A stretch of 64,000 nucleotides of DNA, taken from positions 30,092-94,091 of the forward strand of contig WLHC01000003.1 of the NCBI GenBank assembly GCA_009702925.1. Reading direction: 5' to 3'. Source of the DNA: Actinomycetota bacterium. GTDB taxonomy: Bacteria; Actinomycetota; Actinomycetes; Nanopelagicales; Nanopelagicaceae. Numbering within the stretch: position 1 is the first letter of the stretch; every line of letters begins with the position of its first letter. A program made the position numbers and the translations under genes. The notes beneath the pieces are model-generated. The model was not told the DNA's origin. It saw nothing but the letters and a program-made list of their open reading frames with translations, and made no database searches. Shown piece after piece: positions 39,606-50,713 of the stretch.

Positions 39606-40229
39606 ATGAGTTCAACAGTGCACGTTCTCAGACATGGTGAAGTCCATAATCCTGGAAAAATTCTTTATGGACGGCAACCAGGTTGGAGATTATCAGAGCG
39701 TGGACAAGAGATGGCTTCCACTATTGGTCAGTGGTCAAAAAATCTTGATTTAGGCGCATTACATGTCTCACCATTGCAACGTGCGCAAGAAACAGCAGCG
39801 CCAATTGCAAAGGCGCACAACATTGAAATTACAACGGATGAGAGATTAATCGAAGCTGCAAATATTTTTGAAGGTAAGCCGTTTGGAGTTGGCGATGGAG
39901 TGTTGCGACACCCTTCCTCATGGAGACATCTTTGGAACCCATGGAAACCATCGTGGGGTGAACCATATGATCAACAAATCAATCGTATGTTGGCAGCAGT
40001 TTTTGCAGCACGTGATGCAGCAAAAGGTAAGGATGCCATTTGTGTTTCTCATCAATTACCGATTTGGATTTTAAGAAGTGCAATTGAAAACCGCAGACTT
40101 TTGCACGATCCGCGCAAACGCGAATGCACCTTGGCTTCTGTGACAAGTATTCATTTTGATGATGAGGGCTTCATCTCAGGACTCACCTATTCTGAACCAG
40201 CTAGACATCTTTTGCCAGAAAAAAACTAA
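39606..40229 (+). CDS. Histidine phosphatase family protein (phosphoglycerate-mutase-like)
   Basis: VLRHGEVHNP, SPLQRAQETAAPIAKAH, CVSHQLPIWILRSA. ATG 39606 has TATGCT exactly 6 nt upstream; track start 39549 unlikely. Confidence 0.9.
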   Translation: MSSTVHVLRHGEVHNPGKILYGRQPGWRLSERGQEMASTIGQWSKNLDLGALHVSPLQRAQETAAPIAKAHNIEITTDERLIEAANIFEGKPFGVGDGVLRHPSSWRHLWNPWKPSWGEPYDQQINRMLAAVFAARDAAKGKDAICVSHQLPIWILRSAIENRRLLHDPRKRECTLASVTSIHFDDEGFISGLTYSEPARHLLPEKN

Positions 40230-40765
40230 TGAAGAGATTTACCGTTGCTCTTCTTTTTGTCATTGCTTTAACGGGATGTGGCGGTGGCGGAACGTCGGTC
40301 TCTGAGGAAAGTTTTGTCTCTGGTGACGGTGCAATTACATTTATCAAATCAACCGACAGAAAAATATCGCCGACAATTACAGGAATGACATTGTCGGGGA
40401 AAAATTACACATATACAAAAGATAAAGTTGCCGTTGTAAACGTCTGGGCCTCATGGTGTTCGCCATGTCGTGCCGAGGCGCCAACACTTGTTGCATTGGC
40501 AAATACATACTCTGAGGTTGAATTTATAGGGATATTGACAAGAGATAATCCAGCAAATGCTGAAGCATTTGAACGGCGATTTAAAATTCCATACCCAACC
40601 GTGATTGATGATTCAATTTTGTCTGGCTTCAGAGGCTCACTATCTGCAAATGCAATTCCTACAACTGTAATCCTTGATGAACAGGGACGCGTAGCTGCAC
40701 GAATCTCAGGTGTTATTACTGTGGCTTCTTTGTCTCAACTTATTGAAAGAGTTAGCCAGGAATGA
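40229..40765 (+). CDS. TlpA/ResA-like thiol-disulfide oxidoreductase lipoprotein
   Basis: Lipobox-like LTGCGGG, thioredoxin motif WASWCSPCRAEAPTL; start overlaps upstream stop. Confidence 0.9.
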   Translation: MKRFTVALLFVIALTGCGGGGTSVSEESFVSGDGAITFIKSTDRKISPTITGMTLSGKNYTYTKDKVAVVNVWASWCSPCRAEAPTLVALANTYSEVEFIGILTRDNPANAEAFERRFKIPYPTVIDDSILSGFRGSLSANAIPTTVILDEQGRVAARISGVITVASLSQLIERVSQE

Positions 40766-41487
40766 AAGAATTTCTAGTAGAACAACTCTTTAGTGGAGCA
40801 TTGATTGCTGCTATTCCATTTGCATTTATCGTGGGTGTAGTTTCGTTTTTATCTCCTTGCGTTTTACCTCTTGTTCCAGGCTACTTGTCCTTTGCCGCAG
40901 GATTTTCTGTAAACCGAGGTAAGGTGTTTTTAGGATCATTACTATTTGTTTTTGGATTTAGCGGCGTTTTTATCTCTTTTGGTGCATTGTTTGGTGAGCT
41001 AGGCAATCAATTGGTTGCAAATGAAGAGATAATTTCAAGAATTTTGGGAATCATGACAATATTTTTAGGTTTTATCTTTTATGGAAAGTTCCCATTTTCA
41101 CCAACAATTCGCCCAAATATGCGAACAACAGGCGGTCTGTTGGGAGCACCGCTGTTGGGAGTTCTCTTCGGAATTGGTTGGACTCCATGCATTGGCCCTG
41201 GATTAGCCGCTGTACAAACTTTGGCTTTTCAAGAATCTAGTGCACTTCGTGGAGCTGTACTCTCATTTGCTTATTGTCTAGGTTTGGGATTGCCATTTAT
41301 CGCATCAGGTCTGTTTTTAGATAAATCCGCCAAACTCCGTTCGATTATCTATCGCCGGGGAGATGTAATCTCAAAAGTTGGCGGTGCATTTTTGATTTTG
41401 ATTGGACTGTTACAGGTGCTCGGTTTTTGGGGAGATTTAATGAACTCAATGCGCGGGCTTATCTCTGACTTTATTCCGGTGATCTAA
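40762..41487 (+). CDS. ccdA: Cytochrome c biogenesis protein CcdA
   Basis: VSFLSPCVLPLVPGYLSF, GIGWTPCIGPGLAAV, six TM. Confidence 0.94.
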   Translation: MKEFLVEQLFSGALIAAIPFAFIVGVVSFLSPCVLPLVPGYLSFAAGFSVNRGKVFLGSLLFVFGFSGVFISFGALFGELGNQLVANEEIISRILGIMTIFLGFIFYGKFPFSPTIRPNMRTTGGLLGAPLLGVLFGIGWTPCIGPGLAAVQTLAFQESSALRGAVLSFAYCLGLGLPFIASGLFLDKSAKLRSIIYRRGDVISKVGGAFLILIGLLQVLGFWGDLMNSMRGLISDFIPVI

Positions 41488-42956
41488 TGAGTAATCAAGT
41501 ACAAATACCAGAATTAGATGGCACAAGCCTTGCAAGATACTTTTGGCACCAGCTTACAAGTATGAGAACTGCTCTAATTTTATTGTTACTTCTTGGAGTC
41601 GCTGCGATCCCTGGATCCTTGTTCCCACAACGAACTCAAAACCCGATGCAGGTTTCAGATTACTTTAAAAATTCCCCACAGCAAGCAGAGTGGTTGGATA
41701 GATTTTGGCTCTTTGATGTCTATGGTTCACCTTGGTTTAGCGCTGTCTATATTCTCTTATTCATTTCACTCATTGGATGCGTTTTACCTAGAACTATCGA
41801 GCATTTCAAAAATGCAAGAGCTCTACCGCCAGCTACACCCAAGAACCTCTCCAGAATGGAGCATTTTCAAGAGTGGAGCGCAAATGGCAGTGAGTTAGAA
41901 ATAGCAAGCGCATGGTTTAAGAAAAATAGATTCAGGGTTTTGGAATCAGATGGCTCTATTTCTGCAGAAAAAGGTTTTGCTCGGGAGACAGGAAATCTAT
42001 TTTTTCATCTTGCATTAATACTAGTTTTGGTTGGAATCAGCTTTAGTTCTCTTTTTGGAATGCGCGGAGAAGCAATTTTAAATGTTGGTGAGCGCTTTGT
42101 TAACAATGTGACAAGTTATGACTCTCTAACATATGGAAAACTTTATCGTGATTCAAATCTTCCAGATTTCATGTTGACTGCAGACAACTTTGTAGCAAAA
42201 TACAATGTATTAACGGGGGCACCGGAGGACTACACACTTGATGTTTCCCTTCTTAGAGGCGGAGAGTCTCAAGTTGAGAAAAAAACCATGAAAGTTAACT
42301 CACCTTTAACAATCGGGGATACAAGGATCTATCTTCAAGCAAATGGTTACTCTCCAGTTGTAACTGTTGTTGATTCACAATTGAATGTAGCTTTTCAAGG
42401 TCCTGTTCCATTTTTGCCTCAGGATTCACAACTGGGCTCCATTGGCGCAATTAAAGCTCCAGATGCAGAGCCATCGGTTGGCTTTGTTGGATCATTTCTT
42501 CCGACTTATGAAAGAGATGGTGCAAATGGTGGAATCAGTGTTTATCCAGAAGCATTAAATCCACGTTTGCTTTTAGCCGCTTGGGTGGGTGATCTCGGAT
42601 TGGATTCAGGTACCCCACAATCGGTTTACAGAATAGACACTTCAAAGATGCAACAAGTTGGACTCAAAGCTTTAAAGCCAGGGGAATCTTTTGCCTATCC
42701 TGGCGGCGTAATTACATTTGAAGGATATGTTCAGTGGGTCAACATCAGCTTTGTCACAGATCCCGGAAAGAAGTTTGCTTTATTGGGGGCTATTGTTGCC
42801 ATCATTGGATTACTCGCTTCTCTATTTACTCGTAGACGACGAATTTGGATTCGAGTAGGTGAGAAAGTTGAAGTTGCAGGACTAGCAAAAAATGCAGCAC
42901 CGGGACTTGAAGAAGAGATAACAGGATTTATTCAAAGGCTAAAGGGAGACAAGTAG
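41487..42956 (+). CDS. resB: Cytochrome c biogenesis protein ResB
   Basis: LTSMRTALILLLLLGVAAIPGSLFPQR, FFHLALILVLVGISFSSLFG. Confidence 0.93.
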   Translation: MSNQVQIPELDGTSLARYFWHQLTSMRTALILLLLLGVAAIPGSLFPQRTQNPMQVSDYFKNSPQQAEWLDRFWLFDVYGSPWFSAVYILLFISLIGCVLPRTIEHFKNARALPPATPKNLSRMEHFQEWSANGSELEIASAWFKKNRFRVLESDGSISAEKGFARETGNLFFHLALILVLVGISFSSLFGMRGEAILNVGERFVNNVTSYDSLTYGKLYRDSNLPDFMLTADNFVAKYNVLTGAPEDYTLDVSLLRGGESQVEKKTMKVNSPLTIGDTRIYLQANGYSPVVTVVDSQLNVAFQGPVPFLPQDSQLGSIGAIKAPDAEPSVGFVGSFLPTYERDGANGGISVYPEALNPRLLLAAWVGDLGLDSGTPQSVYRIDTSKMQQVGLKALKPGESFAYPGGVITFEGYVQWVNISFVTDPGKKFALLGAIVAIIGLLASLFTRRRRIWIRVGEKVEVAGLAKNAAPGLEEEITGFIQRLKGDK

Positions 42957-43847
42957 ATGTCACGAAGTTGGGCAGTTATCTCAAACTATTCAATCTATTC
43001 AGCAACAGCAGTTTTTGCTCTCTCATTCATCGTCCATGCAATAGAGACGGCTTGGGCAGTAAAGGTTCCAGCGGCTGGAAAGTCATCATTGGATTACACT
43101 CGAAATAGTCGTGCTGCTCGAATTGCAACTGCATTAATGATTCTTGGTTTTCTTCTTCTTTTTGTCGGTGTAGTTGCTCGTGGAATATCTGCAAGCAGAG
43201 CTCCATGGGGAAATATGTATGAGTTCTCAATAACTGGCGCCCTTGCATTCTCGGGTGCATACCTTGCGGCACTTCGAAAATATGATCTTCGATGGCTAGG
43301 ACTTCTAGTCTCAGTATCGGTTCTACTTACCCTCGGAACGGCAATCACAGTTCTTTATGTACCAAGTGCTCCATTAGTTCCAGCCTTAAAATCTGAGTGG
43401 TTAGTAATTCACGTATCAACAGCAATAATTTCAGGGGGAGTTTTCTTACTTTCAAATGTAATTGCAACTGCGTATCTTGTATTGGATCGAATCGAGTCAA
43501 AAGGTGAAAGAAATGAGTGGGCTAAACGCCTACCTTCTTTAGAGGTACTCGATCAACTTTCATATCGCTTAGTTGCATTTGTTTTTCCATTATGGACTTT
43601 CTCAGTTGTTTCTGGCGCAATTTGGGCAGAGAGTGCTTGGGGAAGATATTGGGGTTGGGATCCTAAGGAAACGTGGGCATTTATTACGTGGGTTGCATAT
43701 GCAGCATATTTACATGCCCGTGTGACGATTGGTTGGCGCGGTCGCCGTGCTGCATGGCTTTGTTTATTTGCTGGATCAACATTCTTGTTTAACTATGTAT
43801 ATATAAATATTTGGGGCACCGGAAAGCACACGTACTCAGGACTTTAA
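42957..43847 (+). CDS. ccsB: Cytochrome c biogenesis protein CcsB (CcsA/ResC family)
   Basis: Tryptophan-rich WAESAWGRYWGWDPKETWAFITW, heme-handling family. Confidence 0.94.
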   Translation: MSRSWAVISNYSIYSATAVFALSFIVHAIETAWAVKVPAAGKSSLDYTRNSRAARIATALMILGFLLLFVGVVARGISASRAPWGNMYEFSITGALAFSGAYLAALRKYDLRWLGLLVSVSVLLTLGTAITVLYVPSAPLVPALKSEWLVIHVSTAIISGGVFLLSNVIATAYLVLDRIESKGERNEWAKRLPSLEVLDQLSYRLVAFVFPLWTFSVVSGAIWAESAWGRYWGWDPKETWAFITWVAYAAYLHARVTIGWRGRRAAWLCLFAGSTFLFNYVYINIWGTGKHTYSGL

Positions 43848-44107
43848 AGTTTTCTTAAAAAATCCGGATCATCATCAGGTGGCAAAATACGCCGTTTAGG
43901 ATTTTTATTTCTCTTTGGTTTATTTCTACCTGCTATTAAATAAGCAATAGGTCCTATTGCAACGGCCTGTGGTCCAAGAAGAATGATCAAAAGTAGCCAT
44001 CCCCACTTAGGAAGATTCTTGATCTGAGTCTCATCGGCTCGTGCACAATCAAGCAAGGCATAGATTGTTACACCAAAGACTAAAACCAACGATAGAACTC
44101 TTAGCAT
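43844..44107 (-). CDS. PLDc_N-domain small membrane protein
   Basis: LLDCARADETQIKNLPKWGWLLLIILLGPQAVAIGPIAYLIAGR. Confidence 0.82.
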   Translation of the reverse strand: MLRVLSLVLVFGVTIYALLDCARADETQIKNLPKWGWLLLIILLGPQAVAIGPIAYLIAGRNKPKRNKNPKRRILPPDDDPDFLRKL

Positions 44108-44111
44108 GGAT

Positions 44112-44960
44112 TTATTGTATCGCTAGAGCTATGGCAAAAAGTGCAGCGAATAACAGTTGTAGCTTGCCGGTTTTACCCAGTACTGGGATCAAAGAAGCCC
44201 CTGTGGCTTTGCTTAAAACTGCTTTTGAAACTGAAAAAGTTAAAGGTGCTGCTAATAAGGTAAGAAGAGTAGCTGGAATAAATGTTGCAATAGCAGCAAT
44301 GTGGGCAAGGATTAAGAGTGAGACATATGTTCGTCGAGCCCTTTCATCCCCAAGTCGAACTGCAACTGTGCGCTTTCCAGCAACTTGATCTTTAGCTAAA
44401 TCTCTAATGTTATTGACTGTCAAAATTGCACATGAAATTGCACCCATTGGGATTGCAACTACAAAGCTCATTAAAGTTATGTTTTCGGTTTGAACATAAA
44501 AACTACCTACTGTTGCAACTAACCCAAAGAAAATAAACACCGAAACTTCGCCAAGACCTCTATAACCATATGGATTCTTTCCACCGGTGTAACCCCAGGC
44601 TGCTGCAATTGCAATTACTCCAATAGGAATCAATACAAGCGATGTGAGCAAAGAGAGCCAGAGGCCTGCAAAACTTGCAATCAAAAACGAAATGTAAGCA
44701 GCTCTCTTGACCGAACTCGCTGTAGCCAGGCCTGATGCAACTAAACGAGTTGGTCCCACTCGATCATCATCTGTCCCTTTAACACCATCGCTGTAGTCAT
44801 TTGCAAAATTAACGCCAATTTGTAGCCAAACTCCGACCATTAATGCCAGAGTTGCACGAATCCAATTGAAGTCACTACCTGCCAATGCAGATGCAACAAC
44901 GACGGGAGCAATAGCAGCAGGTAACGTACGAAGGCGTGCTCCAAGAATCCATTTACTCAC
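44112..44960 (-). CDS. menA: 1,4-dihydroxy-2-naphthoate polyprenyltransferase
   Basis: GVNFANDYSDGVKGTDDDRVGPTRLVASG, NNIRDLAKDQVAGKRTVAVRLG. Confidence 0.94.
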   Translation of the reverse strand: MSKWILGARLRTLPAAIAPVVVASALAGSDFNWIRATLALMVGVWLQIGVNFANDYSDGVKGTDDDRVGPTRLVASGLATASSVKRAAYISFLIASFAGLWLSLLTSLVLIPIGVIAIAAAWGYTGGKNPYGYRGLGEVSVFIFFGLVATVGSFYVQTENITLMSFVVAIPMGAISCAILTVNNIRDLAKDQVAGKRTVAVRLGDERARRTYVSLLILAHIAAIATFIPATLLTLLAAPLTFSVSKAVLSKATGASLIPVLGKTGKLQLLFAALFAIALAIQ

Positions 44961-46026
44961 TTTTAATCCCCTTGGTTAAGGCATCGCGATCAATTTTTCC
45001 AATACCTCGCAATGGTAGCGAAGACTTGCGATGGATGCCTTTTGGTTTTGCGACAGGGCCTAAATCTTTTTCAAGGTGAAGCAAAATAGCTTCATCAGTA
45101 ATTTCACCTACAACTGCTAACTGCAAACTTTGACCCCATTGAGGATCGTTGTAAGAAAAAGCAGCAGTTTGTAATTGTGGAAATGCAACAGCAAGAGAGT
45201 TTTCAACGGCACTTAAAGAAATATTCTCACCACCTGAGACAATTACATCATCTGCACGACCAAGCACTACAAGTTTGTCGTTTATTACTTCTCCTAAATC
45301 TGACGTTTCAAACCATCCATTATCTAGATTCCATGGCTCATTTAAGTAACTAGTTGCTAAGACATTTCCTTTTAAACGAACTCTTCCGCTTTGAACATCA
45401 AACTCAACACCTGAGAGTGCTTGGCCATCGTATACACATCCACCACAAGTTTCCGTCATCCCATATGTTGTGACAATTTTTATTCCGGCCGCTTCTGCTT
45501 GTTTGCGCAATCCTGGTGATAGAGCAGCTCCACCAATTAATACCGCGTTAGCGCTCTGTAAATGCTTTAACAACTTTGCATCACCATTTAGGGCACGAAA
45601 CAGTTGAGTTGGAACAATTGCGGTGAAGTTTGAATCTGGGTAGTCGCCTTGAACATTTCGAAGATCAATTGGCGTGGATCCAAGTTCTAATGCACGCACA
45701 ATTACATTGACAGCTGCAATATGGGTAAGTGGTAGTAACAAACTCCACGTATCACCAGGTTTTGCTCCTAGAAATTGATTTGATGCTTTTGCCGAAGAAG
45801 TGATCGCATGAGCAGAGAGTGCGACCTCTTTTGCATTTCCAGTGGTTCCGGAAGTTCCAATTACGACTGCAACCTCAACTGGGGCAAAACCACTTGTGAT
45901 CTCACCAAAACCTAGAATGGGTCCATTGCCGGCGAGAGCTGATGTGATTTCTCCCGCTAATTTGGGAGTTTCCCATTCAGGGCTGACCCGGAGAATCTTT
46001 CGTTGTGACGAGTTATCCATTGCCAC
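44953..46026 (-). CDS. menE: o-succinylbenzoate--CoA ligase (compact)
   Basis: AMP-binding [46 protein letters not shown]. Start may be ATG 46020. Confidence 0.9.
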   Translation of the reverse strand: MAMDNSSQRKILRVSPEWETPKLAGEITSALAGNGPILGFGEITSGFAPVEVAVVIGTSGTTGNAKEVALSAHAITSSAKASNQFLGAKPGDTWSLLLPLTHIAAVNVIVRALELGSTPIDLRNVQGDYPDSNFTAIVPTQLFRALNGDAKLLKHLQSANAVLIGGAALSPGLRKQAEAAGIKIVTTYGMTETCGGCVYDGQALSGVEFDVQSGRVRLKGNVLATSYLNEPWNLDNGWFETSDLGEVINDKLVVLGRADDVIVSGGENISLSAVENSLAVAFPQLQTAAFSYNDPQWGQSLQLAVVGEITDEAILLHLEKDLGPVAKPKGIHRKSSLPLRGIGKIDRDALTKGIKSE

Positions 46027-46062
46027 CGTAGGCTATCGCCAGTAGTCAAAGATAGGGGAATC

Positions 46063-46941
46063 ATGAGCCGACCGATTAAGCGTGATTTTGGTGACCGCAC
46101 TATTCCTTCATGGAAAACCGGGCCTGGTGGTGAAGCCTTTACTGATATTAAATATCAAATTGGTGAGGGCATTGCAAAGATAACAATTAATCGCCCTCAC
46201 GTAAGAAATGCTTTTCGCCCAGAAACAATTATTGAGCTAAAGAGTGCATTTGATTTAGCAAGAGATAACGCATCAGTAGGTGTAATTATTTTTACTGGTG
46301 AAGGTACCGAAGCATTTTGTTCTGGCGGCGACATTAGTGTTCGTGGAGATGACGGCTATGTTGGATCAGACAGTGTTGGTCAACAGGGTTTAGGTCGACT
46401 CAATGTTTTAGATTTACAAGTTCAGATTCGTCGCACACCTAAACCGGTAATTGCAATGGTTGCTGGTTGGGCTATTGGTGGAGGACATGTATTACATGTT
46501 GTTTGCGATCTAACAATTGCAGCAGACAATGCCAAGTTTGGACAGACTGGCCCAATGGTGGGTTCATTTGATGGCGGTTATGGCTCAGGATTGCTTGCAG
46601 CAAATATTGGCCAGAAAAAAGCCCGTGAAATTTGGTTTATGACACGGCAATATGACGCACAAGAAGCATTATCGATGGGTCTTGTAAATACTGTTGTTCC
46701 ACTTGCAGAGCTTGAAAATGAAACAGTTTCTTGGTGTCGAGAGATGTTGAAAAACTCTCCGCTTGCACTTCGTTTGATTAAAGCAAGTATGAATGCAGCA
46801 GATGATGGTCTGGCTGGGATTCAACAACTTGCAGGTGATGCAACTCTTCTTTTCTATTTAAGCGAAGAGGGTCAAGAAGGTCGAGATGCATACAAAGAAA
46901 AGCGAGCACCAGATTTCGGGAAATTCCCTAAGCGTCCTTAA
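46063..46941 (+). CDS. menB: 1,4-dihydroxy-2-naphthoyl-CoA synthase
   Basis: Crotonase motifs [50 protein letters not shown]. Confidence 0.95.
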   Translation: MSRPIKRDFGDRTIPSWKTGPGGEAFTDIKYQIGEGIAKITINRPHVRNAFRPETIIELKSAFDLARDNASVGVIIFTGEGTEAFCSGGDISVRGDDGYVGSDSVGQQGLGRLNVLDLQVQIRRTPKPVIAMVAGWAIGGGHVLHVVCDLTIAADNAKFGQTGPMVGSFDGGYGSGLLAANIGQKKAREIWFMTRQYDAQEALSMGLVNTVVPLAELENETVSWCREMLKNSPLALRLIKASMNAADDGLAGIQQLAGDATLLFYLSEEGQEGRDAYKEKRAPDFGKFPKRP

Positions 46942-46944
46942 TCC

Positions 46945-47871
46945 ATGGATCAATCACTTTTAGATTCCTTGCGTGTTGTAGCACTTCCTACAAAAACAAA
47001 TTTTCGCGGAATCAATCTACGTGAAGTTGCATTATTTAAAGGTGAATATGGTTGGGCAGAATTTTCTCCATTTTTAGAGTACAAAGATGCAGAGTGTGCT
47101 CCTTGGCTTGCCTGCGCAATTGAAGCAGCTACACAACCAAGACCACATTTGTTTCGCAGTAATGTGAAAGTAAATGGAACTATTCCAGCACTAAATGGTG
47201 CTGCAGAGATCACAAAAATTGTGGAGTTATTTCCTGGTGTTAGTAGCTTTAAAATAAAAGTGGGCGAAAATTTAGAGCTGGATTTGGCTCGTATTCAACA
47301 AGTTCGATCTCTTCGCCCCGATAGTGCAATCAGAGTCGATGTAAATGGGGCATGGAGCGTTGATGAAGCAACATCTTTTCTTCAATCTGCTGGAGAAATT
47401 GAATACATTGAGCAACCCTGTGCAACTGTTGAAGAGTTACGAGAATTAAAAAAACGCACAGATGTAAAAATTGTCGGTGATGAAATCTTAAGAAAAGCTG
47501 TCGATCCTTTTGCACTGGACTTAAATGGTGCAGTTGATATTCTCATGTTAAAAGTGCAACCACTTGGGGGAATCAATAGAACACACGCTCTAATCAATCA
47601 CCATAAACTGCCGGTGGTTGTTTCCAGCGCTTTAGAATCTGCCATTGGAATCGATTACGGCTTAGTTTTAGCTGGGTCAATCGAAAAGCTTGAATATGGA
47701 TGTGGACTTGCAACGGGATTTCTACTATCCCAAGATGTAGCGCACTTGCCAATTAAAGATGGCCAAATGGCAATATCTTCACCCGAGCCAGATTTTGCTG
47801 GCTTGGAAGTGTCTGCAGAGCGCTTTGAATGGTGGAAGAATCGCATTATGAGAACGGCTGAACTTTTATGA
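46945..47871 (+). CDS. menC: o-succinylbenzoate synthase
   Basis: Enolase superfamily: FKIKVGENL, IRVDVNGAWSVDEA, EYIEQPC, KIVGDEI; within men cluster. Confidence 0.92.
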   Translation: MDQSLLDSLRVVALPTKTNFRGINLREVALFKGEYGWAEFSPFLEYKDAECAPWLACAIEAATQPRPHLFRSNVKVNGTIPALNGAAEITKIVELFPGVSSFKIKVGENLELDLARIQQVRSLRPDSAIRVDVNGAWSVDEATSFLQSAGEIEYIEQPCATVEELRELKKRTDVKIVGDEILRKAVDPFALDLNGAVDILMLKVQPLGGINRTHALINHHKLPVVVSSALESAIGIDYGLVLAGSIEKLEYGCGLATGFLLSQDVAHLPIKDGQMAISSPEPDFAGLEVSAERFEWWKNRIMRTAELL

Positions 47872-49445
47872 TCAACAACTCTACTTCTTTAGCGCGAGTT
47901 ATTGTTCGCCAAATTATTGAATCAGGAGTAACCGATGTAGTTATCTCTCCTGGTTCTCGTAATGCGCCTTTATCTCTCGCATTTTTTGCAGCAGCACAAG
48001 AAAAATTAATTACTATCCATGTACGTATTGATGAGCGAACTGCGGCTTACTTTGCACTTGGCTTAATCAAATCTTCTGGTCGCGCAGTTCCGATTGTCTG
48101 CACAAGTGGAACTGCGGTGGCAAATTACCACCCGGCGGTTTTAGAAGCTCATCACACTAACTTGCCACTTCTAATCTTGACTGCCGATCGTCCGGCAATG
48201 CTGCGTAAAACAGGTACAAACCAAACCACGGAGCAGGCCCGAATCTTTGGCAAATCTGTTCGCTATTTTGCCGATGTCGATGGACCCGTATTTCCAATGG
48301 AGTTACCTCTTGATAGCTTGCGTTCTGGTCCTGTTCATTTAAATCTTCAATTCGATGAACCGCTATTACCAGATTCTGATTGGGATTGGTTAAAAGAGAT
48401 AAAACTTAATCCACAACCAGAAAAAAATGGAAAAAAAGCTGGAACTCTTCGATTAGTTGGCGCACGAGGCGTAGTAGTTATCGGACATGACCGAGGTGGC
48501 TTAAACGTTGAAGAGATTTCAAAGTTTACTAAGGCAATTGGTTGGCCAGTAATTGCTGAAGATCCATTGTCATTTCCAGATGCAATTGCACACGCATCAA
48601 TCTTTTTAGCCACGCAAGAGATAAGAAGCACGTTAATTCCTCAATCTGTTTTGGTAATCGGCCGCACAACTTTGTCGCGTTCAATCAATGCTTTTGTTAA
48701 GTTAAGTCCAATTACCTATGTTGTGGACCAACGTATTGCAACAGTTGATAGTGAAAGAGCTGCTGATCGATTATTTACTCAACTGCCAGAACTTCAGGGG
48801 GTAGTTCACTCTGAAGAATGGATGGCAAAGTGGAACAAAGTTGCAGAAAGAGCTCATAAATTAATTGAGTCCTTAGAAGGCTGGAATGAAGCAGTCATAG
48901 CAAGAACTATTGCAGCAGAGATTGCAGACGATACTGCATTATTTATTTCATCTTCTAGACCAATAAGAGACTTTGAGGCATTTGCAAACCCACGAAATGG
49001 TATTACAACATATGCAAATCGAGGCCTGGCTGGAATCGATGGAAACATTTCCACGGCACTTGGAATAGCCTTTAATCACAAATCCACAATTGCAGTTCTT
49101 GGAGACCTCTCATTTCTGCATGATTTAACTGGGTTTATAAACAATGAAAATATTAACTGTCGATTCATTGTCATTGACAATGATGGAGGTGGGATTTTTT
49201 CAACTCTGCCTCAACGAGGATCAATAGGCTTTGAAACACTCTTTGGCACTCCACATGGATTAAATCTTGCTTCAATCGCACAATCTTTAGGAATTGCTGC
49301 AGTTCAGATTAGTTCTTTAGAAGAGTTGATTAGCCAGGTAAAAGCTCCGATTAAAGGAGTTTCAATTGTCGTTTGTGATGTACCAAGCCGTGAAGTAAAC
49401 GCTGACAATTTAAAGGCAATTCTAGATTCGCTGTCAAAAAGCTAG
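47868..49445 (+). CDS. menD: SEPHCHC synthase (MenD)
   Basis: VVISPGSRNAPLSLAFF, LGDLSFLHDLTGF, NDGGGIFSTLPQ. Confidence 0.95.
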   Translation: MINNSTSLARVIVRQIIESGVTDVVISPGSRNAPLSLAFFAAAQEKLITIHVRIDERTAAYFALGLIKSSGRAVPIVCTSGTAVANYHPAVLEAHHTNLPLLILTADRPAMLRKTGTNQTTEQARIFGKSVRYFADVDGPVFPMELPLDSLRSGPVHLNLQFDEPLLPDSDWDWLKEIKLNPQPEKNGKKAGTLRLVGARGVVVIGHDRGGLNVEEISKFTKAIGWPVIAEDPLSFPDAIAHASIFLATQEIRSTLIPQSVLVIGRTTLSRSINAFVKLSPITYVVDQRIATVDSERAADRLFTQLPELQGVVHSEEWMAKWNKVAERAHKLIESLEGWNEAVIARTIAAEIADDTALFISSSRPIRDFEAFANPRNGITTYANRGLAGIDGNISTALGIAFNHKSTIAVLGDLSFLHDLTGFINNENINCRFIVIDNDGGGIFSTLPQRGSIGFETLFGTPHGLNLASIAQSLGIAAVQISSLEELISQVKAPIKGVSIVVCDVPSREVNADNLKAILDSLSKS

Positions 49446-50692
49446 GAAGAGGAATCCAATAGCGCACTGCGCATAGGAGCGAACTTGGCTTTGGTTTCTG
49501 CAAGTTCAACTTCAGGATCTGATTCTTCGACAATTCCACATCCTGCAAAAATTCGAATTGTATTTCCCTTAATTTCTCCACCACGTAATGCAATACCAAG
49601 TTCGCCATCACCTGCAGCATCTGTCCAGCCAATTGGTCCGGCATAACGCCCCCGGGACATTCCTTCTATCTCAGTAATCAACTCTGCAGCGGCAGGTCGT
49701 GGAGTGCCGCAAACTGCTGCGGAAGGATGAAGTTGTTCAAGAATTGTAAATGCATCTACGTGTGCCAAAGTTTCTGCAATTGCACCTGTTACATCGGTTG
49801 CAAGGTGCATGACATTTGCAAGGTGAAGAACGAAGGGAGAATCTGGAACATTTATTGATGTACAAAATGGTTCAATGGCATCAGCAACTGAGCGAACCGC
49901 ATATTCATGTTCAGCTAAATCTTTTGAAGAACGTGCCAATGAAGCCGCTGATGCCAAATCCTTTGAGTCGTCTCCGGTTTTACTAATTGTTCCTGCCAAT
50001 ACTCTGGAAGTTAACATTCCCCGAGACAGACGAAGGAGTAGCTCTGGTGTGGCACCAACAAATCCATCTACACAATACGTCCAGGTAGTTGGATATTCAG
50101 AGGCAAGTTTAAGCAAAATTGGGCGGGGATCAATATCTTTCTCGGATCTAAATGTTAAATCACGAGCCAATACAACTTTAGCAAGTGAGCCTTCCTTAAT
50201 CCGGCCTACAGCTGTTGAAACCTTTTCTTTCCATTCAGATTCGGATTTAGATTCAGAATCAGTTTTATTACTCCATTGCATCTGAGCATTTTGTACAAAG
50301 TCAGGAGATGAGTTAAGAATTGGTTGTTGTTCCGAGCCAATCCATGTAATCCAACTTTTATCCTTCTTACTGCCAACAACAATGTTTGGAATTACCAAAA
50401 CTGATTCATCGTTTGGAGAAAAAGAAAATGATGCAAATAGAACTGGACCGGTACCACTTCCGTGTACAGAGTTTGTAACCACAAAATTTTCTAACTGTTT
50501 TTCCCACCATGCACGTGCTTCTGCAAACCTATTGGGACCTGTGACGGTTTTTGTTGCGTAAACTCCCCAGCCAACTAAACCTTCTCCACCTCGAACCCAA
50601 GCAAGTGGGTTGGAGTCTGGAAGTATTTCTAACAGCGGCAAGTGATCGCCAAGTCGAACAGTGGTGATTGGGGATAGCTCTTTATTCGACAT
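49442..50692 (-). CDS. menF: Isochorismate synthase
   Basis: Chorismate-binding family: SLAKVVLARDLTF, HPSAAVCGTPRPAA, SRGRYAGPIGW, FAGCGIVEESDPE. Confidence 0.92.
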   Translation of the reverse strand: MSNKELSPITTVRLGDHLPLLEILPDSNPLAWVRGGEGLVGWGVYATKTVTGPNRFAEARAWWEKQLENFVVTNSVHGSGTGPVLFASFSFSPNDESVLVIPNIVVGSKKDKSWITWIGSEQQPILNSSPDFVQNAQMQWSNKTDSESKSESEWKEKVSTAVGRIKEGSLAKVVLARDLTFRSEKDIDPRPILLKLASEYPTTWTYCVDGFVGATPELLLRLSRGMLTSRVLAGTISKTGDDSKDLASAASLARSSKDLAEHEYAVRSVADAIEPFCTSINVPDSPFVLHLANVMHLATDVTGAIAETLAHVDAFTILEQLHPSAAVCGTPRPAAAELITEIEGMSRGRYAGPIGWTDAAGDGELGIALRGGEIKGNTIRIFAGCGIVEESDPEVELAETKAKFAPMRSALLDSSS

Positions 50693-50713
50693 CTAGATCC
50701 CAACCTTTCCACC

